64,000 nt of DNA from Paraescarpia echinospica (taxonomy: Eukaryota > Annelida > Polychaeta > Sabellida > Siboglinidae), in the NCBI GenBank assembly GCA_020002185.1, contig CM034531.1:84928108-84992107 (forward strand), read 5' to 3'. Below, one piece after another: positions 33,824 through 45,048 of the stretch. Each line of letters starts with the position of its first letter. The first letter of the stretch is position 1. Made by a program: the position numbers and the translations under genes. The notes beneath the pieces were generated by a model. It did no database searches. It worked only from the letters and a program-made list of their open reading frames with translations, and was not told the origin of the DNA.

Positions 33824-35019
33824 CCTGTCCCACTGTCAACAGATCGCAGCAGGTTCTCTGAGAAAACTGCTGCCCCCTTTCCACTAAGATGGAGGCCATC
33901 TCTCATGTATATATCTTCCCTCCCAACAAAGTATCCCCATAAATCTGTGAATCCCACCCCCTCTTCGTCACACATCTGCTCAACTAGTGCGTTGATCGCC
34001 ATCCTTTTACAGTTTCTATACGTTGCCCCCCTTCCTCCCATTACTGGCAAAATTCCTGACAGAATAACCTGTTCAACTCTCGTCTTCTGTAGCTTCCTCA
34101 CTAACTGTCTATACTTCTGTACTATCGCAGTTGTTCCCTCCCTGTCTGCATTATTTGTTCCTACATGTACCAGTATAGACCCCCCCTTGCCATGTCCCAA
34201 TACCTTCTCTACCCTGTCAGTTACATGTTCAATCCTAGCCCCCGGTAAACAAACAACGATGTCCTTCCCCTCGCTCAGTGCCTTGTCCGTCTTTCTCATA
34301 ATGGAGTCGCCCATAAACACCCTCTCTTTCCTCATTGCCCCCTCTATCACTGCCTTAGAATAGCTCCTTCTTCGGTTTGCATCTGTCTGCTTGTTGTCTT
34401 TCCCCCCTGTCGTCTTCTCTCCTGTCACATTCTCTTCCGATCCATTCTTTCCTGTCGCTTTTTCTCTTGTCACCTTCACTTTTATCGACTTCTCTTCTAT
34501 CACATTTTCTCTCACTTCCTTTCGTCCCTTCTTCGTTCGTCCCATCTCGTTTTCCTCTCTCCTCTCCCTTCCCATCTTCCCTCCCTCCTTCTCTACTTCC
34601 CTGTCACCTTCACGCTTGTCACGTTTTCTGTTGTCGATTTTCCAATTTCTTCCCCTCCAATCACCTTCCCTCCTCTCAATCTCCTTTCCTCAGTTTTCTT
34701 GCCACTGCTATTCTCCTTCAGTCTTGCAGTATTCTCACCTCTCTCCGTCGTCTCTCTCCATTCGACCTGCCTCCTTGCTAATTCCCATCTCCATTCCCTT
34801 CACAATATCTGTCAACCTAACTATCTCCTTCTGCAGATACTCCACCTTCCAACACCCAATGCACTGAAAGGTGAATCCTTCCTCCATGGTTTCTGCCCAT
34901 GACTTCCCACAGCCGGACAATGCAAAATCTACCCAGCTGTGGCAGTGATCGCATACCAAGTGTCGCTGCGAGACTTGCGCATGCACTGGCCTACTCCATC
35001 CTTCAAAAGAAGCAAACAT
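33805..35019 (-). pseudogene. CR1 ORF1: zinc finger and SGNH/GDSL esterase
   Basis: The N-terminal part from 35019 has CDHCHSW ... LSGC ... FTFQCIGC, a PHD-like zinc finger, then a helix-forming LQKEIVRLTDIVKG. In the same frame, after TGA and TAG stops (about 34576-34737) and a K/E-rich linker, comes an esterase domain with VFMGDSIMR (block I serine), HVGTNNA and DGLHLSGKGA (Asp-His). ORF1 of CR1 elements is known to carry such domains. It overlaps the start of ORF2 by about 19 bp. Confidence 0.88.
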
Positions 35020-35038
35020 ACCCCGTCTTCCTGCACTT

Positions 35039-35215
35039 TATAGTAAAGCGTTCAAACAAAGTGTAACACTACAAACTTATTGACAAAATCCAGTACTACG
35101 GGGTAAGTGGGAAGCAAATTCGACTGCATGCAGGGTCATGTCAAGTGAGAAAAAAAACAGCATACGAGGTACTGGTCCGCTTTGTTACTGGCGATTACCG
35201 CACCACCTCATGCCA
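35039..35215 (+). mobile_element. Old LINE, RT continuation after the CR1
   Basis: SKAF followed, after a 1-nt shift, by KLIDKIQYYGVSGK corresponds to RT motif A and the segment after it, continuing the + strand LINE cut at 30823. Similarity fades by about 35215. Confidence 0.55.
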
Positions 35216-35454
35216 ATCTGGATTAAATATAATTTAAAATAGTGTCCTGATATTCAACTAATTTTTAATCTCCTCAGACACCCTTTTCAAGGCCACTTTT
35301 GGTCGCGTTTTTTTTGTACATTTTATGCACAGTTTGTTGCGATACCTAGTGGTCGTTGTGACGTCACCGCAGATAGCACCGCTAGGATATAGCATGGCGC
35401 GCATCTATGCGGTTTTGTGTTTCAGGCCGTATCTAAAATTGCAATCGCAGAATT

Positions 35455-35815
35455 TAATATTTTTTATATCACGCATAAAGATAATCTTACCTACAAATGT
35501 GTTGCTGGATGCACACAGTAATTTTGTTTACTGTTTTAGTTATTGCCGTTTGAACATTGCGAATGCTCAAACTTGCATTGAGGTTTAATATTTTTTTGAT
35601 ATCACAATACAGATTATAATCTTATCTACAAGTTTGTCGCTGGATGTACCCAGGATTTCTGTTTAGTTTTTGAGTTATTGCCGTTTGAACATCGCAACTG
35701 CATAATCCTGTAATGTATACGCGGCAGCGGATATGATGCAAGGTTGAGCATTCGTGATGTTCAAACGGCAATAACTCAAAACAGTTAACACAATTCCTGT
35801 GTACATCCAACGATA
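35455..35815. repeat. Triple repeat: two direct copies and one inverted copy
   Basis: A unit containing TATTGCCGTTTGAACAT occurs at about 35455-35567 and 35586-35703 in direct orientation, and again at about 35739-35815 in inverted orientation (ATGTTCAAACGGCAATAACT). All three share GTTGCTGGATG/GTTGGATGTAC about 60 bp away. Copies two and three can fold into a long imperfect hairpin. No ORF or known family was recognised. Confidence 0.6.
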
Positions 35816-37366
35816 ACCACCACCGCTGACGGGCTGTGACACGCAAATTACAGTGTACCACGTTTGAGCGGGTTTAATGACATGAGTTCGCAATGAACAT
35901 GCTTTACATCTTGCACATTACTTGACAATAATATTAAGTTTATGTATACGAAGTTTCAAGGACATTTAAAATTTCATTTAGACTTTAAGAGATGCCATTA
36001 TGTTCTTTAAAATTCACCACGGACTAGTGCGCATCAGCTTCTCTACCATCAACACCACAGCAGATGACCGCACCAGACGGAAACACAAGCTTGCTTAAAC
36101 TACGAACACGTACTGCCAGCCTCCTGCACGACTTACCAGCACTTGTTCTATGTACGCTCTCTCCCACTGTGGAAATCACCCACACAGGAAGCAGCTACAG
36201 CGTCCATTGCGGAAGTATTCCAAAGAGCCACTCTCCCAGTTGTTTTAATCGTGGACTGCAAGTTTTTACTTATTTTATTAACTTATGTATTTATTGTTTT
36301 AGCCCACAACGACGCTACAAACAACAGGATACTGAATTATTACCTTTTAGCAGTATACTCTTGAAGGCTGGAAGCATTATCCGCCGAAGCGATTAGATTT
36401 CCGACTTAGCCGAAGAGGTAACGCAGCCGAAGCGTCTTAAGTATAAAAAGAAAATACGAAAAACGAGTGGTGCTGCAATCGTATTTTGGTTTGGTGCAGT
36501 GAAAACATAAAACAGTTTGTTATATCGTTATTTTGTTTATCTGTATATTAAAATATAGATATCTTATGGAGTGTGTCCAGGTTTGCTTTAAAATGACGTT
36601 TTCTATTACTTTCCGCGAAATTGTGAATTTCTTGTATAGGCCAGAAAAAAGTGGAAACTATATCGCATGACACATTCGTTAATAAAAAGGCGGTGTGAGC
36701 AGCAGAAGACGCTTCGAAAGTGGGTGTGTCTGATTAGTTGTCAATACTAATGTAAAGGCAAAGCCACAGCCAAAGGGACTGTAGCGATACAACTAACTGA
36801 CAAACTGTTGCAAGTGAAGCAAACATCCACGAAACTAGAACTAGATTCGTTTTCACAACTACTGAACGAGTCAGATGCGTCTCTGCAGCTAGGTTTAAAT
36901 TTCGTCCGTGACGGAACTCAAAGGCAAACATCTTTGACACGTCTTTGTCACTTTGAAGAAAAGACAACATCGGTAGAACTGTTATATATTGTTGTTGACA
37001 AGTCAGTGATGATATATTTAGTGCGACGTTTAATGTTAGGTATATTAACAATAGCTACGAACAACATAGTCATAGCTGGAGACACAGGCACAGCCACGCC
37101 CACAGGTACAGTTTTTATGATTATTATTAGGGCCCCCATTATTTAGGGCGCTATTATATAATATGTTTGTTTTCCAACATATAAGAACTCTTGTAACATT
37201 TTGTTTGCACAACATTGTTTAAATATGGATAAGAGATTTAGAACAGGGTATTGAAAAGTTTGTTAAGGTTTGTCAACTATGTCCGTGTAGAAACGAAAAA
37301 CGGCATATTATTTATTATCAATGTTATACATTAATCGTGCATTCGATTGTCGTTTTGCCGTTTAAA
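35816..37366. other. Region without recognisable gene
   Basis: Several ORFs of 60-112 residues on both strands overlap and show no domain. The + frame at 36808-37146 (KQTSTKLELDSFSQLLNES) is not recognisable and has no splice support. Confidence 0.4.
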
Positions 37367-37663
37367 CTAAAACCTGACCAGTTTTTTCATAAGATATATA
37401 TCTGCTAAAACACCTATTCCATCAAATTTCGTTTTGATCCACTTAATTACGAAAACGGACGGCAAAATAAAAATTTCGTAAAAGGCGTCCGCGTCAAAAA
37501 CCGTGCTTCCGACATATCTTTTTTCCGTCCCATCATGAATGATGTTCGGTCGTCCACGCAGCATCTCGCACCCATTTTTGTCCATCGACGTCGATCTGCT
37601 GTGTCTCGTATGATCGTGTCCATTCTTCTGTCCATCCACGTCTTCGTGATGTGTCATTGACAT
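37367..37663 (-). repeat. Undescribed repeat A, copy 1
   Basis: The minus-strand translation contains TVFDADAFYEIFILPSVFV ... KFDGIGVLAD. A second, diverged copy with TVFDIGAFYEIRISPVYFV ... KFDGICVRVLA lies at about 43715-43900 in the same orientation. Protein-level similarity suggests remnants of one mobile family. Confidence 0.45.
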
Positions 37664-38048
37664 TGTATGGTGTGTGTTGATCTCCCGCGCCGTCGTTTCA
37701 GAGGGATGTTCCCAGTATCACATTCTTTAAAGCGATTCTTTTATAATTTTGATATCTTTGTAATGTAAGCAATTACTAAATCATCCTATTAATATGATTA
37801 TATCATGTAATTCTATGCCTTCATTTCATTATAATTATGTTTTATTAATATTGACCCTGGCAATATATCGAAAAAATAACTGCGCATACGCAGTTTGACC
37901 CCACCTTCACGATCCGTATAAGGCATGTTCATGAATATTCGGGACTGTCCGTCAGACTTCGATTAGCTACGCCGAGTTAATAGATGCAAGAAAAACGTCA
38001 TCAACATGTGTGTATTTGGATTATCACCGCCATGCGAATGAGTCGTAA

Positions 38049-38270
38049 CCGATAAAATTATTAAAAGGAAACGTGGACCAGCTGCTGTTTATGTCACAGA
38101 TTCAGCAAAGAAAAGGAATAAAAATATATGGAATAAACGGAGAATGAACATAGCGACAGCTCATGACAGACGGATTGATTTAAAAGAAAAAACACCACTG
38201 CTCTCCACGCACGGAGCCGCCGGTGTCGATGACATTGATCCGATTGGCATTGTTTGTGTTGGAATATAAA
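38049..38270 (+). pseudogene. Possible transposase N-terminal fragment
   Basis: A 73-codon open frame without ATG: KRKRGPAAVYVTDSAKKRNK, then NIWNKRRMNIATAHDRRIDL and KEKTPLLSTHGAAGVDDID, ending TAA. The basic N-terminus followed by an RRIDLKEK-like segment resembles leaders of transposon proteins, but no family can be named. It lies just upstream of a LINE. Confidence 0.3.
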
Positions 38271-38399
38271 AACATACGAAATCTAACTAATGGTACTATC
38301 ATGTTCCTTTTACTCTACTCTAGGTACATCTAGCTATACATTTTAAGTATAGTTTTAATGAAACGTTTAGATAACAGAAACTTATTGAAGCCGAGAAAC

Positions 38400-40150
38400 A
38401 TTCAATAATGAAACCATTTTGTTTGCGCCATAAATCCAGCTGGGATATACTTAAGAACCTACTCCCACAGAAACCTCGCAGTGACATCAGTGGGCTCGAG
38501 ATAAGTGACCGTATGGTGACCATAGCTAAGGATATGGCCAATGTATTCAACTCATTCTTTGTGAACATTGGTAAGAAACTGGCCAATAAGATTCATTCAT
38601 CATTAAATTACAAAACATACCTCATCAAGCCCAAGACAACATCAAACAAATTCCCCTTTAACAACATTTCGGCAGAAGACGTTGGGAAACTTCTCAGGGG
38701 CCTCAAAACCAACAAGGCGACTGGTCTAGATAACATCCCAGCCAGGATACTGAAGATAGCTGTACCAGCCATAAGTGACAGTATAGCGTATCTGTTCAAC
38801 CTATCCCTCACATCTGGAAGGGTACCATCTGACTGGAAACGTGCTAAGGTGTCAGCGATATAAAAAAAAATTGTCTAAGCTGGACATTGGTAGCTATAGG
38901 CCTATTTTTGTGCTCCCTATCACCAGTAAACTGTTAGAGAAACTTGTTCACCAACAGCAATATACATTTCTTGCGTATAATAACATTCTCTGTTCCGACC
39001 AATCCGGATTCCGACAACGTCACTCGACTCAAACCAGTCTTCACAACATCATGGAGGATATTTACCAATCAACAAACTGTAGTGGTCTCGTTGGACTAAT
39101 TGCTTTAGACACAAGGAAGGCATTTGACACTGTGAATCACAATATTCTCATGGACAAACTATCATACTATGGAATTAATTCTGATTGCATGTTTAAATCA
39201 TATCTTACCAACAGAACTCAAAGTGCCACCATAAATGGACAATCTTCAGAATATCTATATGTTGATACAGGTGTACCTCAGGGTTCTATCCTTGGACCCT
39301 TGTTATTTCTTGTATATCTAAATGACCTACCAGTATCTCTAGATGACTGTAGAGTAAACATGTATGCTGATGATACTGCATTCTATACTCCAGATAACCT
39401 TGCTAACAACATTCATGATATCATCCATATTCTTCAAACAGATCTATGCAATGTTAGTAACTGGTTAGATGCGAACAGACTCTCTCTTCACATTGGTAAA
39501 ACCTCATGTACGCTATTGTGTTCAAGACAAAAACGTAAACATATAAATGCTCCAACTCTAGATCTATATTTACAAGGTCAAAACATTGAAAGGCTGAATC
39601 CTATAACTATCTTGGTGTCACTATTGATCATGATCTCACATTTAATACACGTAGAAACTTATAAATAAAATCAACAGGTCACTCGGTGTATTAAAACGTA
39701 CTAGTCCATTTATTCCTCTCTCGAGTCGGGTTACATTATATAACACTACCATATGTATTACCTCATTTGGATTATTGTAGTACTCTATGGGATGTTTGTT
39801 CAGATTCTAACATAACTAGACTTCAGCAATTAAAAAATCGAGGAATGCGTATTGCCATCACAGGATCCACGTCTCTGATATGTTAACATCTCTAAAATGG
39901 TTAAATGTTCGGCAAAAAATTCTTCTTCTGAAATGTACTATTATGTACAACATTGTAAATGGTAACTCCAAATTATATTTAAAAGGTAACTCCTGGCATA
40001 TCTCACAGTTATTGTACAAGATCTAAATCATCCAATAATATCTTCCAAACACATAGTCACCAAAAGTCTCTAAAATATACTGGCACATCATTGTGGAACA
40101 ACTTGCCATCTAAAGTAAAAAATAAAAAACTTACTACTTTCAAAAATCAA
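38400..40150 (+). mobile_element. LINE reverse transcriptase, Jockey/L2-CR1-like, degenerate
   Basis: Linker and RT start at 38408-38863 (FNSFFVNIGKKLANKI, NKATGLDNIPARILK). After a frame change RT continues at 38880-39668: SYRPIFVLPITSKLLEKLV, DTRKAFDTVNHNIL, GVPQGSILGPLLFLVYLNDL and catalytic MYADDTAFY. The C-terminal part to about 40150 is broken (WNNLPSKVKNKK). The endonuclease is absent, so it is 5'-truncated. The RT catalytic residues are retained but the frame is not. Confidence 0.88.
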
Positions 40151-41281
40151 TGTGTTCTGTAAATCTTCGGTAAAGTATCATGTATTAATGCCTATCTTTC
40201 ATATTGTAAATATGTTCGTTTTAAATTGTATATCATACCACATTCTCATAACTTGATTACATATTGTGGCATCATCACTTTGGGATCTATTTAGTATCAA
40301 CAAAATGCTCCCCCTGGGTGCTGATACCACAACTCCACCATTATTCTTCAGTATTACATTTCCATCCAGTATACCTGCTCACTTACTTTTATATACATAA
40401 TTTATTATATTGTGTACGTATATTAAGTATGTATTATGTTTTTATCATAATGTATGCATGTCACCACTACCAAAACAGTTTTAACTGAATGTAGTCTGTG
40501 AATAAATATCCTGTATCTTGCTATTTCCATAAGCAGTATAAATACAACATTATACAAAACATGAAATAATGTACAATATTAAAATAGCACAGGTGGTTAT
40601 GTACTTTCCTATCCACATAAGGTTTAATTTTAGTTTGAAAAATGTAGATCTGTAAAGAGCTTAATAACAGTATTGTCGACAAAATTAGAATATATTGCAT
40701 AGGTGTAACAACGTGTTTCATTTTGTACTGGTAGTGCAATAATTATTTGTTCTGCCCATCATTTAGAAGAAAATATATTGAATTTGTTTCTGTCGAACTC
40801 CTGTTTCGATGAACAATAAAATGGCCATTGTGTGATGGAAATAAAGTTATAAAAATACAAAACATTAAAATTGATGATGTACAACTTCGCAGTAGATATC
40901 GCTCAGAACAGAATGGGGCAGAACAAAGTCAGGAACCATCTTATATCAGGCGACCAATTGTCCATACTGTTGAGTAGAGCTCTTAAATTTCCTCTTTCCG
41001 CCAGCTCGGCTATTTTCAAACTGTTGATGGTCAAAATGTTCCTGCTAATAAACAAAATTGAATTTAGGAAACTGAGCTTAAATATGAGTTAAATAATTCA
41101 ACACTGCGCATATTAATTCAGTTTAGATATTAGATTATGAGACTTATCACCAAGTGCACAATGGAAAAGAAATACAAGGGAACCTTGTTACGCCGATTCA
41201 GTTAGACTAAAATCCCAATTCATTACTTTGGCCAACTTTTAAGTTGCTTCTACATAATTTCCTGTATGCATTGGTCATATA
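40151..41281. other. Region without recognisable feature
   Basis: AT-rich sequence with short ORFs only; nothing supported. Confidence 0.5.
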
Positions 41282-41465
41282 CAGTTCACTCCAGATAATT
41301 CGAACTCACATAAGTTGATTTTCGCTACGTTAAGTCAATCTTTTCCTCTGTCCTGGGCGTAGGTCCCAATAAGGGGACCTTCTGATAACTTTCTGGTGAT
41401 CAGAAGTTCCACTTATCAGTAATGTCATGGGTCCTTGGAGGTTCGACCTTATCCAGAGCGCACTG
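41282..41465. mobile_element. pogo/Tigger-like MITE
   Basis: A 184-bp element flanked by TA (41280-41281 and 41466-41467). Ends are CAGTTCACTCCAGATAATTC and the complement of CAGTGCGCTCTGGATAAGGT, the CAGT...GATAA...CGAA pattern of pogo/Tigger terminal repeats. It is non-coding and would need a transposase in trans. Confidence 0.72.
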
Positions 41466-41753
41466 TATGTTTTCCTTTATACTTGCTCTAATAGTTAATG
41501 TAAATATACACATAGCAGGCCATTCTCGCGAAAAGTGTACAGTAACGGTAAAGTAACATGTAAAAAATAAATGTTTAATTTGTCTGTTTTCTTCTTCCAA
41601 TACACGCCTAGCCTCAACATGCTGAGGATACAGGCGGTGCCGTGGCATGGCAGGCGAACAGGAAATTTTTGTTTTGTTTTTAGAGTGCAATATATAAGAA
41701 CACAAATTATCGTGTAAATAAACATAAATACGTGCAGAAGAACTTGTTAACGT

Positions 41754-42555
41754 CTAAAACATGGGGTACTGCAAAGTCTGGATGTTGCTTTTAAACGCAT
41801 ACAGGCTGTTTTGATTTACAATATATTGAGGGAGGGAATTCCAAAGTCGAATGGTACTGGGGAAAAAAGAATACAAGTGGTAGTTGCATCTGGAGTGAGG
41901 GATAAGGTAAGATAAGGAATGTTGTTTTCTAGTGACTATATTTATAGGAATAAGGTATTGGTTTGCTGGTATACCCACTAGGCCATTTGCTATCTTGTAC
42001 ATCATACATAGTTTTGCATCAGTTCTTCTGTCTGATAAGGATCTCCATCCTAATGTCTGGAGCATGTCTGTTACACTGGAGGTATTGTGGTGGCGATATA
42101 AGACATATCGGGCTGCACGGCGTTGAATCATTTCTAGTTTGTTTATTTGTGTAAGGGTATATGGATCCCAGACAGTACAGCTGTTCTCCACGATGGGTCT
42201 GACAAAGGTGAAGTAGGCCTGAGTTTTTATTTGAATTGACGGAACTTTGAGATTTCTGCGGAGGAAGCCTAGTGATCTATTTGCTTTTAGACAAATGTTA
42301 TTTATGTGGGCATTCCACCGGAGATCTGAGGTTATGGTTATACCAAGATATTTTACCTGTGAAACAGTTTCTAGTGTTTGACCGTGAAGCATGTATTGAT
42401 TGTTAATGACAGTTTTGTTTCTTGTTACAGGTATGACATGGCATTTTTGAAGATTGAATTCCATGTTCCAGGTTATGGCCCATTTTCCAAGTTTGTGAAG
42501 ATCTTCCTGGAGCACAGCTGTATTTGTCTTAGGCTTAAGGGCTATATACATTATA
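41754..42555 (-). mobile_element. LINE RT C-terminal fragment, 5'-truncated
   Basis: An intact 265-codon frame: WNMEFNLQKCHVIPVTRNK, VKYLGITITSDLRWNAHINN, NRSLGFLRRNLK, FVRPIVENSCTVWDPYT, MIQRRAARYVLY, FFPSTIRLWNSLPQYI. This is the thumb and C-terminal part of a Jockey/L2/CR1-type ORF2 without the catalytic FADD. The long open frame suggests fairly recent insertion. The frame ends at 41754. Confidence 0.9.
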
Positions 42556-43189
42556 TTACATTTTTAGCGAGTACTATTAATATCATATGTGCTATTCACA
42601 TGAAGCAGCACAGCTTGATCTGATCTATTATTTTTTTTTAAATATATTCATGGATAAAAACGTATGTATACTAGAATGCAGATCTGCTAATGTCCAACGT
42701 TCGTGCATCGCAAAATTCACTGGCAACACGGTATTGTGTACTTTTTAACAAACCTAAAACTTTTACATCGAATGATGACAGCCGGGTTTACTAACGATCG
42801 TAGCTGTAGCAGTAAAAACAATCTGTGAACGTACGAATGCATAAGCTTCATGCATTGTTAAAAGTAGCTGTCAATATACATTATGTCTATGAACTGCTGA
42901 TTTAAAAAGCTATTGCTTGCAAAAACTCACTTCGAAATCTGACATGTTGACTGTGTGTGACGCCACCAGTCTCTGTGTGTTTCACTGCGCGTGTATTAAT
43001 ATTCATTATGCTCGGGCTGCATAATTAATCATCCACGTGGCGGCAAGCTCAAAATGATTCGCATAAACACAATTATATATCGGCTTTTTGCGCATGTAAC
43101 ACCCAAATTAATCATAAACATGCAAGACATAAGTAGCAGAGAAAGTACTTATGGGAAATATAACGTTTTGAACTTTTGATACAGTGCAT

Positions 43190-43480
43190 CTCGAATGTAG
43201 TGTATATTAGCTTACAAAGAAGCACTTTAAGTGTGTGACCAAAGAAAGACAACATGCGACTACACATCCTAGGAGCTGTCTGGTGGTGTTCAGGGTCGGT
43301 ACAAGGTTCCGTCCAACTGATCCTCAGCATCCTACGCCTACGGTAGATCCACATTAACGCCGATGACATCCTTTTCTCATTTGCTTTCAACAGTGTCCAA
43401 CCTTCTGCACCGTCAGCGAGAACTGTCCACACCAGCGAGTGCACCAATTTCATTTTTAGTTCGATGAACACGATGAAACC
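43190..43480 (-). mobile_element. RTE-like LINE C-terminal fragment
   Basis: KMKLVHSLVWTVLADGAEGW, TLLKANEKRMSSALMW and YRRRRMLRISWTEPCTD match the region after the RT domain common in RTE-type ORF2 proteins (SLVWSVLLYG-ETWTL...RRMLRISW). Confidence 0.7.
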
Positions 43481-43554
43481 TGTCCATCCATCTCGATCGG
43501 TTTCTCGATGAGGGCGTATAGAACTACCAGCATCATTATGGCCAGAGCATGTCA

Positions 43555-44130
43555 CGTGAATCAGTGCGAGATCGGGTTGTATTAAAATAGGCCAAGAGCG
43601 TTAGAACACGATATTTCAGTGACGCTATTGTTTGCCTGGCACGAATTTTCCTGTCGTGAATATGTACTGGTGGGGGGCAGGGGGCACAAATTGTGCGTCC
43701 ACTTTTTTTGCTGTTTAAATTTGATCCGATTCTTCCGTATGATATCTACGTGCTAAAACTCTAACACATATTCCGTCAAATTTCTGCAAACAAACTGTTA
43801 GAAAAGCTATTTTGAGTGAAGTACTTACAAAATAGACTGGCGAAATCCGAATCTCGTAAAAGGCGCCTATGTCAAATACCGTGCGTCCTATCTGCTCTGT
43901 GTAAATCGATCTGTGGCCAATGTCAGTGCGTGTCGCCGGAATCAGTACGACTTCGGGCAGTGTATTAAAATAGGCCAAGAGCGTTACTACACATTTTTTT
44001 ACCTGGCACGAATTGTCCGGTCGTGAGTATATTCTGTAGACTAACCCACTAAAACTAGGTTTAGCCTCTACGCGTGAGTACATTCCGTAGAGTTAACTCA
44101 CTAAAACTAGGTCTATCTAGGCGTAGTGCT
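43555..44130. repeat. Undescribed repeat cluster, with direct duplications
   Basis: TTAAAATAGGCCAAGAGCG occurs at about 43582 and 43968, each followed by CCTGGCACGAATT and TCGTGA. Between them lies repeat A copy 2 (minus-strand TVFDIGAFYEIRISPVYFV). At 44030-44115 a segment around CACTAAAACTAGGT with GTAGA is itself duplicated. No family recognised. Confidence 0.5.
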
Positions 44131-44835
44131 CACGAAATTTACTCCCATCAGGCCAGCATACTAGTCTGGTGGGAATAAATTCTGCTGTATATAATATATT
44201 AACATTATCCACAGACACGGTCCTTTTCGCAGGGTCAGATAAAGTTATATAACATGTGAACAGAAATATAGTCGGAAACTGAACTGTTTTAGCTTGCTGA
44301 TGTTTTTAATGTTGAATTGACCTATTGTCTAGCAACATGTCCTTCAAACCATGAAATGGATGCCAAACCCGTGGAACTTTCCGACATTCTGTCGTATAGT
44401 TTGTTGAACTTCTTGACATAAAAGTTTTTTCTTCACGGCAAAACGCAAAGGCGAAGTTTTTAAAGCGATTATTGCTTGCGAGGCTGCTTGCGAGAATGTT
44501 TGATCTAGCATATATCATGCCGCCAAGCTTGACGGATGCAGTAACGCCCATAACTTGTATTATGATGAAAGTCTGTAAGACCAATGATGGATCCAGTACC
44601 CTTATGTTTTGTAAAGGAAAACGGTTGGGACCAGCACGTAAAGAATTTGCATGTTGTCAACGACGGAATGTCCGAACGCTCCACGTGTCCGGCATTCATT
44701 TTATTATGGTTGAGGCGCCCTTTCGTAATATAAGTTAGATAGCACAAATAAATTTGCACGGCAATACACAAGTCTAAGAAAAACGACTTTCATGATATTG
44801 ATACGAAGAGTTCAATAACACATTTTGTGTTGTAG

Positions 44836-45048
44836 CACTCCCTTGCGTGAATGTAGCCTTCAACAAATCGGTGGCATCAGTTGCACAGAATAGAGTCAAG
44901 GAATCCAGACTACAAACTAATGGCATGTTACACGCGTTCAGTTGTTTGCCAGTTCAAGATATGGCTTATCCAGAGGTGGTCGTTGACTTTGAAGCCGAGA
45001 CGGAAGTCAGTTTTCTACACATATATTTTGGGCAACCTATGCGCACGC
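44836..45048 (+). CDS. Fucolectin/F5-8C-like domain, first half (exon)
   Basis: Acceptor TTGTGTTGTAG, donor GC|GTGAGT. Encodes CVNVAFNKSVASVAQNRVK ... YPEVVVDFEAETEVSFLHIY ... FG, the N-F-K-x-A opening and the (V/W)-x-VDF/L-x2-x3-V-S strand of galactose-binding-like folds. Phase 1-1. Confidence 0.7.

Larger units (their letters stand above)
30824..35038 (-). mobile_element. Nearly full-length CR1 LINE
   Basis: About 4.2 kb, running from ORF1 near 35019 to a 3' tail with two copies of ATCTTGTTAA at about 30824-30845. ORF1 has an N-terminal zinc finger and an SGNH esterase; ORF2 has endonuclease and RT. This matches the known CR1 layout. A few in-frame stops and one frameshift disable it. It interrupts an older + strand LINE. 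Confidence 0.9.

Noticed and set aside
34377..34867. S/P/L-rich + strand ORFs
   Set aside because: Antisense of the K/E-rich linker of CR1 ORF1.
36808..37146. 112-residue + ORF as host exon
   Set aside because: No domain or convincing splice sites, and an overlapping ORF of similar length on the other strand.
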